Shown here: positions 55,308 through 64,000 of the stretch, in pieces
Layout of the letters: the number at the start of each line of letters is the position of its first letter
Position numbering within the stretch: the stretch's first letter is position 1
NCBI RefSeq assembly: GCF_007855645.1
Contig: NZ_CP042265.1
Location: 434,001 to 498,000, forward strand
Direction of reading: 5' to 3'
Length of the DNA: 64,000 nt
Origin: Qingshengfaniella alkalisoli
GTDB lineage: Bacteria > Pseudomonadota > Alphaproteobacteria > Rhodobacterales > Rhodobacteraceae
Translations under genes and position numbers: made by a program
Notes under the pieces: model-generated
Seen by the model: only the letters and a program-made list of their open reading frames with translations
The model's database searches: none
What the model was told of the DNA's origin: nothing

Positions 55308-56183
55308 ATGCCCACCACTCAGGCAGCAAACCCTTCTGGCGGCATTCTCGCCCGTGACGTCACGGTGACATATCGTAACGGACACACAGCACTTCATAAT
55401 GCCAGCTTCGAGATACCGACAGGCACCGTCACCGCGCTGGTCGGGGTAAACGGAGCGGGCAAGTCAACGCTGTTCAAGGCAATCATGGGGTTCGTGCCGA
55501 CATCGCGCGGTGACATCCGCCTGCTTGGCAGAACGGTGAACCAGGCGCTGCGTGAGAACCTCGTGGCGTATGTTCCGCAAGCCGAAGAGGTCGACTGGGC
55601 GTTCCCGGTGCTGGTTGAAGACGTGGTGATGATGGGCCGCTATGGGCATATGGGATTCCTGCGACGCCCCTCGAAACAGGATCATCAGGCCGTTGCCGAA
55701 GCATTGGCGCGGGTCAATATGGCCGACTTCCGCAAAAGACAGATTGGTGAGCTGTCCGGCGGTCAGCGCAAACGTGTCTTTCTTGCCCGCGCGCTGGCAC
55801 AAGATGGCCAGGTCATCCTGCTGGACGAGCCCTTCACCGGTGTCGATGTGAAGACAGAGGACCAGATCGTCGCCTTGCTGCGCGAACTGCGCGACGAAGG
55901 CCGGGTGATGCTGGTCTCCACCCACAATCTTGGCAGCGTACCGGAGTTCTGCGACCGCACCGTATTCGTCAAGGGCACGGTACTGGCCTATGGGCCTACG
56001 GAAACGACCTTCACCCGCGACAACCTCGAAAAGGCCTTTGGCGGCGTGCTGAGACATTTCACCCTTAAGGGCGACACATTGCATGATGATGACGACCCGC
56101 GCGAGGTCCGCATCATCACCGACGACGAACGTCCTTTTGTGCATTACGGCGACCAACCACAACGGCGCGAGGACAGCGAATGA
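55308..56183 (+). CDS. sitB: Manganese ABC transporter ATP-binding protein SitB
   Basis: 291 residues from the chosen ATG at 55308. Walker [12 protein letters not shown]-loop PQAEEVDW, signature [10 protein letters not shown], Walker [12 protein letters not shown] and switch STHNL. In-frame ATGs also lie at 55257 and 55287; the ribosome site is ambiguous. A C-terminal tail with DDDDPREVR is longer than usual. Coupled to sitC by an ATGA overlap. Confidence 0.94.
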   Translation: MPTTQAANPSGGILARDVTVTYRNGHTALHNASFEIPTGTVTALVGVNGAGKSTLFKAIMGFVPTSRGDIRLLGRTVNQALRENLVAYVPQAEEVDWAFPVLVEDVVMMGRYGHMGFLRRPSKQDHQAVAEALARVNMADFRKRQIGELSGGQRKRVFLARALAQDGQVILLDEPFTGVDVKTEDQIVALLRELRDEGRVMLVSTHNLGSVPEFCDRTVFVKGTVLAYGPTETTFTRDNLEKAFGGVLRHFTLKGDTLHDDDDPREVRIITDDERPFVHYGDQPQRREDSE

Positions 56184-57043
56184 TGATGCTGGAGCCGTTT
56201 CAATACGGATACATGATGAACGCGATGTGGGTGTCGGCGCTGGTGGGCGGCGTTTGCGCCTTTCTGTCGGCCTATCTGATGCTAAAGGGGTGGTCCCTGA
56301 TCGGCGACGCGCTTTCCCATTCGGTCGTGCCGGGTGTGGCCGGCGCGTATATGCTTGGCTTGCCATTCTCGGTCGGCGCGTTTCTCGCGGGCGGCATGGC
56401 GGCGGGCGCGATGCTGTTCCTGTCCGACCGGTCCGGCCTGAAAATCGACGTCATCATCGGGTTGATTTTCACGACCTTCTTCGGACTCGGCCTGTTCCTG
56501 GTATCGATTCAGCCCATGTCCGTCAGCATCCAGACCATCACCATGGGCAACATCCTTGCAATCACGCCCGAAGACACGCTCCAACTGGTACTGATTGGCG
56601 CCATTTCACTGATCGTATTGCTGGCGAAATGGAGAGACCTGATGGTCACCTTCTTCGACGAAAGCCATGCCCGCACCATCGGTCTGCGTCCAAGGTTGCT
56701 GAAAGCAGTATTCTTCGTGCTGCTGTCGGCGTCCGTCGTTGCAGCGATGCAGACCGTGGGTGCGTTTCTGGTCATCGCGATGGTCGTCACCCCCGGCGCG
56801 ACAGCCTATCTGCTATGCGACCGCTTCCCTCGCCTGATTGTTACCTCCGTTGCCATCGGCGCAGTTACCAGCTTCGTCGGCGCTTATCTCAGCTATTTTC
56901 TGGACGGCGCAACCGGAGGCATCATTGTCTGTCTGCAAACACTGCTGTTTCTGACCGCCTTCATCTTCGCACCCAAGCACGGGTTGCGCGCGGCAAAGCG
57001 CAAAGCTTCGCGCGCACTGAGCGCAGCAGAGGGGACAAGCTGA
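56180..57043 (+). CDS. sitC: Manganese ABC transporter permease SitC
   Basis: 287 residues of the zinc/manganese permease family, about eight helices: [40 protein letters not shown] and [24 protein letters not shown] are conserved. Overlaps sitB by four bases and sitD by one. Confidence 0.94.
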   Translation: MMMLEPFQYGYMMNAMWVSALVGGVCAFLSAYLMLKGWSLIGDALSHSVVPGVAGAYMLGLPFSVGAFLAGGMAAGAMLFLSDRSGLKIDVIIGLIFTTFFGLGLFLVSIQPMSVSIQTITMGNILAITPEDTLQLVLIGAISLIVLLAKWRDLMVTFFDESHARTIGLRPRLLKAVFFVLLSASVVAAMQTVGAFLVIAMVVTPGATAYLLCDRFPRLIVTSVAIGAVTSFVGAYLSYFLDGATGGIIVCLQTLLFLTAFIFAPKHGLRAAKRKASRALSAAEGTS

Positions 57044-57879
57044 TGCTCGAAACCCTTCTGCAACCCTTCCAGTTTCCCTTCATGCAGAATGCCTTCTGGA
57101 TCGCAGCCATCGTAGCCGTACCCACCGCCCTTCTGTCCTGCTTTCTGGTGCTGAAGGGCTGGGCCCTGATGGGCGACGCTGTCAGCCATGCTGTGCTGCC
57201 CGGTGTCGTATTGGCCTATATACTGAACATTCCGTTGGTGATCGGTGCTTTCGTTGCGGGCATGTGCTGCGCGATCCTGACCGGCTACCTTTCGGAAAAC
57301 AGCCGTGTGAAGCAGGACACTGTCATGGGTGTTGTCTTCTCAGGCATGTTCGGGCTGGGCATCGTGATCTACACCTCGATCACATCGGACGCGCATCTCG
57401 ATCACATCCTGTTCGGCAACATGCTGGGCGTCGGTCCTCAGGATCTGTGGACGGCGGGTATCATCTCTGCCATCGTTGCCGTCGTGCTGCTGATGAAATG
57501 GAAAGACCTGCTCCTGCACGCCTTCGACCCGGCACAGGCACAGGCAAGCGGCATGAACACGACGCTGCTGCATTACGGGCTTCTGACGATCCTCTCACTG
57601 ACCATCGTCGCCACGCTCAGTACGACCGGGCTGATCCTTGCCGTAGGCTTGTTGATCGCACCCGGTGCCATCGCTTTCCTGACCACGCGCAGCTTCGGCG
57701 CGATGATGGTGGTCGCGGTGGTGACCTGCCTGCTTTCGATGCTCACGGGCGTTTACCTGTCCTTCTATCTGGACAGCGCGCCCGCCCCGACGATCATTCT
57801 GATTTTCAGCGCAGTCTTCGTGCTGGCCTTCATCAACCGGCAGATACGCACGCGCAGGGCGACGCAGCCCGCCAACTAG
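57043..57879 (+). CDS. sitD: Manganese ABC transporter permease SitD
   Basis: 278 residues, same fold as SitC: LETLLQPFQFPFMQNAFWI start, ALMGDAVSHAVLPGVVLAYIL and STTGLILAVGLLIAPGAIAFLT. TGATG overlap with sitC. A larger open frame beginning at 56083 is only the sitC shadow read in this frame. Its TAG shares the CTAG with the stop of the converging cbiZ gene. Confidence 0.94.
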   Translation: MLETLLQPFQFPFMQNAFWIAAIVAVPTALLSCFLVLKGWALMGDAVSHAVLPGVVLAYILNIPLVIGAFVAGMCCAILTGYLSENSRVKQDTVMGVVFSGMFGLGIVIYTSITSDAHLDHILFGNMLGVGPQDLWTAGIISAIVAVVLLMKWKDLLLHAFDPAQAQASGMNTTLLHYGLLTILSLTIVATLSTTGLILAVGLLIAPGAIAFLTTRSFGAMMVVAVVTCLLSMLTGVYLSFYLDSAPAPTIILIFSAVFVLAFINRQIRTRRATQPAN

Positions 57880-58514
57880 CCATGCGTTCGCAGCCATTGG
57901 GCAACGCCCCGAGTGACACAGTCATAGACGACCCGACCCACCGCCTCGCCAAGCTCCGTGTGAAGCCCTGCATAGCGCAGGTCTCCGGCCGGCGCCGCGA
58001 CGGCCACACAATCCGTCCCGGTACCCGTCGCCATCCCCTTTGACGTCGATACATCATGCGCCAGCATCGCGGCAGTCCTCGCCTGAACAGCAATGCTTGA
58101 GGCTTCGACCATCGCGGGCAGAGACAATCCCTGATCGACCTGCACCGCGACATTGATCGTGCCCACGCGCTCGATCTGCGCCACACGATGCCCGACACGT
58201 TCCGCGTTCGACAGTCCCACGGTCACCACCGCATGTGCGGTCGTCGCGCCAATAATCACGGAGCTTTCCTCAAAGCAGGATACATTACGCGAGGTCAGAA
58301 AGCCGACGGCGCCTCCCTGCCCGCGCAGCTTTAATTCCTGCCCGAGCCACGCCTCCGAATTGAACTCAGCGGTCAGGTCCGCGTTACGGACTTCTCGCCA
58401 TACAATGTGCCGAGCCTCCGCGAGGCCCGGGCGATGAACAGCCCAGCTCAAGACCTGATGCGGCCTGCACAGATCGAAGGTCAACCAAGGCCGCGCAAGT
58501 TGAACGACACCCAT
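57876..58514 (-). CDS. cbiZ: Adenosylcobinamide amidohydrolase CbiZ
   Basis: 212 residues. CbiZ removes the lower ligand amide linkage of cobinamide-type compounds so that imported corrinoids can be remodelled into the needed cobamide. Visible: RPWLTFDLCRPHQVLSWAV, GLSNAERVGHR, GTINVAVQVD and the GTGTDCVAVA segment. Translation start 58514 overlaps btuD by ATGA. End of the B12 operon. In alphaproteobacteria cbiZ often sits next to B12 transport genes as here. Confidence 0.93.
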   Translation of the reverse strand: MGVVQLARPWLTFDLCRPHQVLSWAVHRPGLAEARHIVWREVRNADLTAEFNSEAWLGQELKLRGQGGAVGFLTSRNVSCFEESSVIIGATTAHAVVTVGLSNAERVGHRVAQIERVGTINVAVQVDQGLSLPAMVEASSIAVQARTAAMLAHDVSTSKGMATGTGTDCVAVAAPAGDLRYAGLHTELGEAVGRVVYDCVTRGVAQWLRTHG

Positions 58515-59278
58515 CAGCGACCTGCAATTCCGGTAGGTTGCAGTACCAGACCACTTGCAGTCCGGGCGATATGACAATCGATATGGAACACGCTGCGCAG
58601 GTTCTCAGGTGTCATCACCGCTTCCGGCACACCATCAGCGACCAACCGCCCATGGTCAATCAGTAGAAGGCGTGAACAAAATCGCGCCGCCAGCCCCAGG
58701 TCATGCATGGACACGACAACCGCCTTGCCTTCATCGGCGAGTTCTCTGAAAATTTGCATTGTGGCCAGTTGGTGTTCGGGATCCAGCCCCGCTATCGGTT
58801 CGTCTGCCATCAGAAGCGGCGTTTCTTGAGCAAGCGCCCGCGCAATTAGAACCCGCGCCTGTTCTCCACCCGAAAGACGCGTAGCCGTCCGCTTGCGAAG
58901 GTGCAGCAACTCCATCCGTTCCAAGGCACCTTCAATGGCCTCCCGATCCGCTGCGTTCAGCCGACCCAGCGGCCCACCATGCTGCGGCAAGCGTCCAAGT
59001 GCGACCAGCCGTTCCACCGTCACGGGCCAGGCAATCTCTCTTGACTGGGGCATCCATGCGGCCACCCGTGCGCGGCGGTCGGGGGTCATGTCGGCCAGAT
59101 TGCTGCGCCCCTGAAACGGTATCAGCCCAAGCGCCGCACGCATCAGCGATGTTTTTCCCGCCCCGTTCGGCCCGATCAGACCAACAAGTTCACCCGCCGA
59201 AACTTCAAGATCCACCTGTGACAGAACAGGTCTGCTGCGCAAGGCGACGGACAGCGATGACAGATCAAGCAGCGTCAT
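58514..59278 (-). CDS. btuD: B12 ABC transporter ATP-binding protein
   Basis: 254 residues of the BtuD/FepC group: Walker A GPNGAGKTS, Q-loop MPQSREIAWPV, signature LSGGEQARV, Walker B LLMADEPIAGLD and switch SMHDLGLAARF. Overlaps btuC and cbiZ by four bases each. Confidence 0.95.
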   Translation of the reverse strand: MTLLDLSSLSVALRSRPVLSQVDLEVSAGELVGLIGPNGAGKTSLMRAALGLIPFQGRSNLADMTPDRRARVAAWMPQSREIAWPVTVERLVALGRLPQHGGPLGRLNAADREAIEGALERMELLHLRKRTATRLSGGEQARVLIARALAQETPLLMADEPIAGLDPEHQLATMQIFRELADEGKAVVVSMHDLGLAARFCSRLLLIDHGRLVADGVPEAVMTPENLRSVFHIDCHIARTASGLVLQPTGIAGR

Positions 59279-60261
59279 GGCAGGGACCGGCGTGTTTTGT
59301 AGATCAAGTGTAGGAACAGGGGAGCGCCGACCAGTGCCGTCACGACACCGAGCTTCAAGTCGCGCTCGGGCATCACGACACGCACCAGGATGTCCGCCAC
59401 CAACACCATCGCCGCGCCGCCAAGCGCAGAAGCCGGCAGCAACCGGGCCGGCGACGCGCCGACCAATCCCCGCAGCAGATGCGGAACGACCAGCCCGACA
59501 AAACCGATCGCACCCGCCACCGCCGTCACAGCCCCGACCACGCAGGCGGAACCGACGATAACCGCCAGCCGCAGCCGGCCCAAACGAACGCCCATGGCTT
59601 GGGCTGCGTCCTCGCCCAGTGTCAGCGCATCCAGACCGCGTGCGGTGGACAGAAGCAGTGCACTGCCCAGCACCACGAATGGAAGCGCGAGCCAGACATG
59701 CAACATCGCCCGATCCGCAAGCGATCCCATCATCCAGAAGACGATCTCGCTGGTCGCGTAAGGGTTGGGAGACAGGTTCAAAACCAGCGATGTCAACGCA
59801 CCCGCCAAGGCCGAGATTGCGATACCCGCCAGGATCACCGTCAGCGACGACCCCCGCGGACCCGCCAGAGCCACAATCAACAGAACGGCCACCAAAGCGC
59901 CCGTCAGTGCGCTGAAAGGCAACGCCAGAACGCGTTGGGCGGCGAACCCGGTCTGGATCGACAGGACCGCGCCCAGAGCGGCCGTGCCTGAAACACCGAT
60001 CAGCCCCGGTTCAGCCAACGGGTTGCGCAGATAGCCCTGCATCGCGGCCCCGGCCAGCCCCAGGCTTGCGCCAACCATGACGCCCAGCAGCGCCCGCGGA
60101 AGTCGGATTTCCCGCATAACCAGGGGCACGGGGCCGTCATCGCCGCCAAACAGCAAGGCATGCAGCCCCTTGTACACGCCGATCTGGGCCGGGCCAGTGA
60201 CCAACGACGCCAGAAACAACAACATGACCAGCGCCGAAAGCCCAAATAAAAGCCGTTTCAT
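59275..60261 (-). CDS. btuC: B12 ABC transporter permease
   Basis: 328 residues with about ten helices: RLPRALLGVMVGASLGLAGAAMQGYLRNPLAEPGLIGVSGTAALGA read in short pieces, the LGEDAAQAMGVRLG cytosolic loop and the VVPHLLRGLVG late segment. Overlaps btuD and btuF by four bases. Confidence 0.95.
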   Translation of the reverse strand: MKRLLFGLSALVMLLFLASLVTGPAQIGVYKGLHALLFGGDDGPVPLVMREIRLPRALLGVMVGASLGLAGAAMQGYLRNPLAEPGLIGVSGTAALGAVLSIQTGFAAQRVLALPFSALTGALVAVLLIVALAGPRGSSLTVILAGIAISALAGALTSLVLNLSPNPYATSEIVFWMMGSLADRAMLHVWLALPFVVLGSALLLSTARGLDALTLGEDAAQAMGVRLGRLRLAVIVGSACVVGAVTAVAGAIGFVGLVVPHLLRGLVGASPARLLPASALGGAAMVLVADILVRVVMPERDLKLGVVTALVGAPLFLHLIYKTRRSLP

Positions 60262-61106
60262 TCGCTGACCCCGGACAAAATTTCAGCGCGATGTGCCACC
60301 AGCACGTCAAGTGCATTCAGAGCAAACGGCGTCCCACACATCCAGTCCGGCGGGGTTAGGGTCAACCCGGCAGCACCTTCTCGAAGCGATGCCAGCGCCG
60401 GATGTACCAGGATGTCCTCTGACCGGGATTTACCTGGCCTCGCGGGGCTGGTCATGACGGTATCGGGTGCAGTCATCAGCAACAACTCAAGCGGGAAAGC
60501 GCCACCGTAGCTCAAACCGAGCTCTTCGGCCACATTGTCAAACCCAGCCTCCGCCAGCAGCGCCCCCGCCAAGGTCTCATCCCCCAAGGTGTAGCCATTG
60601 GGATAGTATAGCGCCGCTCGCGGATTGTTGCCCTGCGCGGGTCGAAGCCGGTCGCGACGGGTGTCGAATGCAGCCAACAGGTCAGCTGCCCGGCCGTCCT
60701 GACCAAGCACATCGCCCATCTGCGCGACGCGGTCACGGACTTCGTCAAGCGACAGCGCAGGCTCGAACACTTCAACACGCACCCCAAGCCGCCGCAACAT
60801 CCCCAGAGTTGCCGGATCTGAATATGCCCCTGCCACCACCAAATCAGGCTTGAGCACATAGATTTCCTCCGCCCGCCCGTGATTGATGATGTAACTGCCC
60901 GCGCGATCAACCATTGCCGAGCTGTCGGAATCAAGCGCCAGATCGGATACCGACATCAACTGATCAGGTCCGGCCACGAGCATCGCCAATTGATCCGTAC
61001 ACAGGTTCATGGAAACGACTCGCTCGGGGGCCGCAACCGCGGCAGCCGCCCCCAGCCAAAGGGCACCGCCCAGCAGCAGCGCCCGCAAAGTGTTGGGCCC
61101 TACCAA
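60258..61106 (-). CDS. btuF: B12/cobinamide periplasmic binding protein
   Basis: About 282 residues, class III binding protein like BtuF. After a signal peptide (LLLGGALWLGAAAAVA) the mature start APERVVSMNLCTDQLAMLV matches the family, and VGDVLGQDGRAADLL-type and YPNGYTLGDETLAG segments follow. No ATG fits: the frame opens inside btuB, and the best start is the TTG at 61106, overlapping btuB by seven bases. The TTG at 61088 is the other option. It probably starts by coupling to btuB. Confidence 0.85.
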   Translation of the reverse strand: MVGPNTLRALLLGGALWLGAAAAVAAPERVVSMNLCTDQLAMLVAGPDQLMSVSDLALDSDSSAMVDRAGSYIINHGRAEEIYVLKPDLVVAGAYSDPATLGMLRRLGVRVEVFEPALSLDEVRDRVAQMGDVLGQDGRAADLLAAFDTRRDRLRPAQGNNPRAALYYPNGYTLGDETLAGALLAEAGFDNVAEELGLSYGGAFPLELLLMTAPDTVMTSPARPGKSRSEDILVHPALASLREGAAGLTLTPPDWMCGTPFALNALDVLVAHRAEILSGVSE

Positions 61107-62968
61107 GCCGCCCGAACACCGACATAGCCGGTGCGGCCTTGAGATCCATAGCCCCAAGCTTCGGTGTGATCTACATCGAGCAGGTTCGTGACCCGCGCGT
61201 TCAGACTCAACCGCTTCGTCAGGTCGTAGCGGCCCGCGATATCGACGGTGGTGTAGTCAGGCAATTCCTTCCGTTCGAACGTGCCGAAGTTCTGATCGTC
61301 GTAATTTCCCGCTACATGGCGCACGTTCCCGGACAAGTTTCCACGCCCATCAAACAGATCAAGCGACGCTCCGAGGACCAGCTCATGCTCGGGACGGCGC
61401 ACCTCGGTCTCACCATCGGGATCCTTCGCGTTCAGCCAAGTGTAGGCCAGCGTGAAATCCAACGCCTCGGTCGCTCGCAACGCCCCGGTCACTTCAACGC
61501 CTTCGCGATCGCTGTCGCCCGACTGGTTTTCATAGGTGTAGCCCGTCGCAGTCGCTACAGAAATGATCTCATCCGTTGCCGTTTCGTTGAAATAGGTCAC
61601 ATCTACAAGACCACGCCCCGCCCAGAACGGAACTTCGACGCCGAAATCATATCCGCGGTTCTTCTCCGGTTCGAGGTCCGGATTGCCGATATAGCCGTAT
61701 TCATCTGCGAACAGCTCGAAGTAAGTCGGGTTCACGATCCCGGTGCCAGCCGACCCGTGAAAGCGGATACCTGTTTCGGGATGGAGGTAGGACAGGCCCA
61801 CCGTCCATGTCGTCGCATCCTCGAATTCACTGTTGTCGTCATATCGAAGGCCGGCCTGATAGCTCAGCCCCATTTCCAGGGTTCCGCGATACTCGACAGC
61901 CAGCGAATTCGCGTCGCGTTCATAATCGTCGTTGGTCTTGCTGCCGTCTTCCTGACGTTCGACCAGCACGTTCAGCAGATGCGACGTGTCGGTCACCTGC
62001 CGGCCGTCCAGACCAAGGCTCATCCGGTACTTCCAGACATCCGTCCACAGCTTGGTCGTATCGCCGCCGTCATAGCTGTATTCGGTCTTGGTGCTCTGAT
62101 AGGCAAGGCGGTGCGTCATGGTCCCGCCAAACATGCTCAGTTCGCCATAGATCTCGCTGGTCAGGTCGAACTGGTCCCCGAAAAGCGACGGATCGTCAAC
62201 GATGTAGTCGTCCTCTGTCGCCGTCGCCGCGTTCATCCAATCCGTGTCGTCATAGTCGAAATGTTCATCCGCGCGATTGACGGTGAAACCAAGCCGCAAA
62301 TCGTCGGTCACGAACCAATCACCCGCAACGCCGATTTCCTCGCGTTCGAAGCCGTCTTTCTCACCGTCCTGCCGCGAATAGTCATAGCCGTCATCGTCGA
62401 TTCTGGCTGCGTTCAGAGAGATCCCTCCCCTATCGGTGCGCTGTGAAATATGCGCTGACGCCGTGTATCCATTGCCGGCTTCGACGGACCCATTTGCGCT
62501 GAAACCCGGTCCGCCCTTGTTCGTGATGATGTTGATCACGCCCGCCGCTGCATTCGAACCGTAGTAAACCGATTGCGGCCCGCGAAGCACCTCGATCCGT
62601 TCGATGTTTTCGGTCGACAGGCCACGAAATGTGTAGGACCCGTCCCCGCCCTGCGCCGCCACGCCATCGATCAGCACCAGCACGTGATTGGCTTCGGACC
62701 CACGGATGCGCACTTGCGTATAGCTGCCGCCCGCGCTGTTCACCGACACGCCCGGAACATTGCGCAGCGCATCCTGTACCGTCTGGATACCCTGTCGCTG
62801 TATATCCTGTGCGGTCACCACGGAGGCCGAACGCCCATAGACCTGAGCGTCGATGGGCGTCAAACCGCCCGACACGATGATCGGGTCAAGCTCCATCACC
62901 TCTTGCGCAATGGCAGGCACCCCCCCCATCGCGGCCAGCACCGTTCCTAGAACAACCTTGTTCTGCAT
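61100..62968 (-). CDS. btuB: TonB-dependent B12 outer-membrane receptor
   Basis: 622-residue beta-barrel receptor. Signal peptide MQNKVVLGTVLAAMGGVPAIAQ, then the TonB box region ELDPIIVSGG, plug signatures VVTAQDIQRQGIQTVQDALRNVPGVSV and IERIEVLRGPQSVYYGSNAAAGVINI read in short parts, many aromatic-ended strands with acidic loops and a final tryptophan. GAGGG precedes the ATG. It is the first gene behind the minus-strand B12 riboswitch and heads btuBFCD-cbiZ. Confidence 0.95.
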   Translation of the reverse strand: MQNKVVLGTVLAAMGGVPAIAQEVMELDPIIVSGGLTPIDAQVYGRSASVVTAQDIQRQGIQTVQDALRNVPGVSVNSAGGSYTQVRIRGSEANHVLVLIDGVAAQGGDGSYTFRGLSTENIERIEVLRGPQSVYYGSNAAAGVINIITNKGGPGFSANGSVEAGNGYTASAHISQRTDRGGISLNAARIDDDGYDYSRQDGEKDGFEREEIGVAGDWFVTDDLRLGFTVNRADEHFDYDDTDWMNAATATEDDYIVDDPSLFGDQFDLTSEIYGELSMFGGTMTHRLAYQSTKTEYSYDGGDTTKLWTDVWKYRMSLGLDGRQVTDTSHLLNVLVERQEDGSKTNDDYERDANSLAVEYRGTLEMGLSYQAGLRYDDNSEFEDATTWTVGLSYLHPETGIRFHGSAGTGIVNPTYFELFADEYGYIGNPDLEPEKNRGYDFGVEVPFWAGRGLVDVTYFNETATDEIISVATATGYTYENQSGDSDREGVEVTGALRATEALDFTLAYTWLNAKDPDGETEVRRPEHELVLGASLDLFDGRGNLSGNVRHVAGNYDDQNFGTFERKELPDYTTVDIAGRYDLTKRLSLNARVTNLLDVDHTEAWGYGSQGRTGYVGVRAAW

Positions 62969-63094
62969 ATCTATTTTCCCTCGTCGCCTCGAAAGGCATG
63001 CAACTGGTAGGGCCGGGAAAGCCCCGGCCAAAGGTGGATGTCACCACGACGGGGATACCGTTGATCGCAACGCGCCCCGCGTCGGATCAGGGTG

Positions 63095-63262
63095 AGCACC
63101 TCGGCAGGTCTCCTGACTTCGCGGGTCATCGCCTTTCCGGGCCTTCCCACCAGATAGGCTGGCAGTGGCATGTTCCGGAAACGCTCGCCGCTTACAGTTG
63201 CGGGGGCAGTCACGGATTTGGAAAACCCTCACCGTGTTCCCTTTTAACCGGGGCCATGGCCG
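63095..63262 (-). ncRNA. Cobalamin riboswitch before btuB
   Basis: In the minus-strand transcript the conserved parts occur in order: GGGAACACGGTGAGGG, CTGCCCCCGCAACTGTAAGCGG read in two parts, GATGACCCGCGAAGTCAGG and GAGACCTGCC (closing at about 63103). It ends about 130 bases before the btuB ATG. Adenosylcobalamin should turn the operon off. Its last segment and that of the nrd riboswitch read nearly the same. Confidence 0.94.
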
Positions 63263-63345
63263 CCGGACCGAAGTGCGCCTTGGTTAGCGATGGGTCACGT
63301 GCTTGGCAAGGCATAAGGAACAGCGCCCTTATGTCGCGACGCGCG

Positions 63346-63801
63346 TCACAGCGTCTTCATCGACCTTTGGCCCAGCCAGTAACGCGGCCCCGGCCCCAAA
63401 CGCCCGGCCCGGTCATCGGGGTTTGAAAGTGCGCATTGATCCAGCGAAAGACAGCCACAGCTAATGCAGTCCGTCAAACCCGCCTTCAATCGCCGCAGTT
63501 CCGCAATGCGCTCGTCTATGCGGCTCGTCCAGTTTTCGGACAGTCTGGACCAGTCTTCACCCTTAGGAACGCGTCCGGTAGGCAGTTTTGCAAGTTCCCG
63601 CCCAATCTCGTCCAAGCTGAGCCCCACGCGCTGTGCGAAGACGATGAAGGCCACCCGGCGCAACATGGACCGCGGGAAACGGCGCTGCCCACCCCCGCTG
63701 CGTTCTGCGGCGATCAGCCCAAGACTTTCGTAATAGCGCAGGGCCGATGCTTCCACGCCGCTGCGCCGCACCATTTGTTGCATCGTCAAAACCGGTTCCA
63801 T
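63346..63801 (-). CDS. soxR: Redox-sensing MerR-family regulator SoxR
   Basis: 151 residues. The MerR helix-turn-helix is at the N-terminus (TMQQMVRRSGVEASALRYYESLGLI), followed by the dimer helix. The [2Fe-2S] cluster site reads CISCGCLSLDQC with C-x2-C-x-C-x5-C spacing (residues about 119-130), which is diagnostic. A second in-frame ATG lies at residue 7. It faces a RidA-family gene across a SoxR-type promoter, and no soxS is present, so it probably controls its neighbour directly, as in other non-enteric bacteria. Confidence 0.95.
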   Translation of the reverse strand: MEPVLTMQQMVRRSGVEASALRYYESLGLIAAERSGGGQRRFPRSMLRRVAFIVFAQRVGLSLDEIGRELAKLPTGRVPKGEDWSRLSENWTSRIDERIAELRRLKAGLTDCISCGCLSLDQCALSNPDDRAGRLGPGPRYWLGQRSMKTL

Positions 63802-63826
63802 GCGTAAAATCTATCTCGATTGGCCC

Positions 63827-63857
63827 TTGATCTCAAGTGCACTTGAACTTTTACAAG
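63827..63857 (+). promoter_or_regulatory. SoxR-type promoter with 19-bp spacer for the RidA gene
   Basis: A -35-like TTGATC (63827-63832) and a -10-like TACAAG (63852-63857) are separated by exactly 19 bases, the long spacer MerR-family activators use. The spacer holds the perfect palindrome TCAAGTGCACTTGA (63833-63846), close to the known sox box. It lies 28 bases before the RidA ATG and about 40 bases from the soxR start. Confidence 0.82.
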
Positions 63858-63885
63858 AGTGGCTCTTCAATGAGAGGAGCTTGAA

Positions 63886-64000
63886 ATGAAGATACGTAAA
63901 CTCAATCCGTGGACCTATCCCGAGGGGATGGATCAGGGGCTCATGATTTCCGACTTCAACCGACTGGTGTTTGTCTCAGGGCAATGCGCCGTGGGTCCTG
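63886..64000 (+). CDS. RidA/YjgF-family protein, 5' part only
   Basis: The first 38 codons of a RidA-type imine deaminase family protein, cut by the window edge. MKIRKLNPWTYPEGMDQGLMISDFNRLVFVSGQ, given here in pieces, shows the usual VFVSGQ strand near residue 30. GAGAGGAGC precedes the ATG. SoxR-controlled, so its role may be linked to redox stress. The C-terminal arginine of the active site lies outside the window. Confidence 0.8.
   Translation, partial: MKIRKLNPWTYPEGMDQGLMISDFNRLVFVSGQCAVGP

Overview
The window looks like a chromosomal segment of a GC-rich marine alphaproteobacterium, most likely Rhodobacteraceae (Roseobacter-like). The basis is the gene content (ectoine operon with its own aspartokinase, reductive pyrimidine catabolism with PreTA/HydA/RutR, a fused DUF2218-siderophore reductase, SitABCD with Mur-type boxes, NrdHIEF behind a B12 riboswitch, CbiZ) and a codon usage rich in G/C third positions. 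No phage, integrase, insertion sequence, CRISPR array, rRNA or tRNA was recognised. It is an accessory metabolism and transport region packed with short operons, often with ATGA overlaps between genes and convergent pairs that share stop codons.

Layout. 1-7.3 kb: uracil/thymine catabolism (ABC ATPase cut by the window edge, hydA, beta-ureidopropionase-type hydrolase, RutR regulator, preA, preT), with two matching RutR-like palindromes, one before each operon. 7.3-11.9 kb: ectABC-ask with a divergent MarR regulator (ectR). 11.9-14.6 kb: small lipoprotein, a GguC/AraD1-type protein, the tail of a lost sugar permease and a GbpR-like LysR gene. 14.6-19.3 kb: ornithine cyclodeaminase, arginase, AsnC regulator and a polar amino acid ABC importer. 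19.4-26.8 kb: cupin, MsrB, MsrA, guanine deaminase with a LysR gene, DUF808 protein, a Tat-exported dioxygenase-fold protein paired with a haem-binding membrane protein, and a choloylglycine-hydrolase-family enzyme. 26.8-27.8 kb: a gene-poor stretch with remains of a lipoprotein gene.

27.8-32.5 kb: cobalamin riboswitch and nrdHIEF, then a GNAT gene; nrdF and the GNAT gene each carry one apparent extra base. 32.6-36.4 kb: an ABC exporter, OpgC and a PAS-LuxR regulator. 36.4-46.0 kb: a compact operon with an M20 deacylase, oligopeptide-type ABC importer, aldehyde dehydrogenase, SDR and a P1/NylC-type amidase. This is the best candidate for an undescribed catabolic system. 46.0-50.7 kb: ferric-siderophore uptake. 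50.8-53.4 kb: arsenic resistance (arsR-acr3-arsC-arsH), followed by a TauE/SafE permease. 54.3-57.9 kb: sitABCD manganese uptake behind two Mur-like boxes. 57.9-63.3 kb: btuBFCD-cbiZ for B12/cobinamide uptake and remodelling behind a second cobalamin riboswitch. 63.3-64.0 kb: soxR, divergent from a RidA-family gene through a 19-bp-spacer SoxR promoter.

Links between regions. Two riboswitches suggest that low B12 would raise both B12 import and the B12-independent class Ib ribonucleotide reductase. That enzyme normally uses a manganese cofactor, and a manganese importer lies in the same window. Functions are read from sequence motifs and family knowledge; no database search was run.
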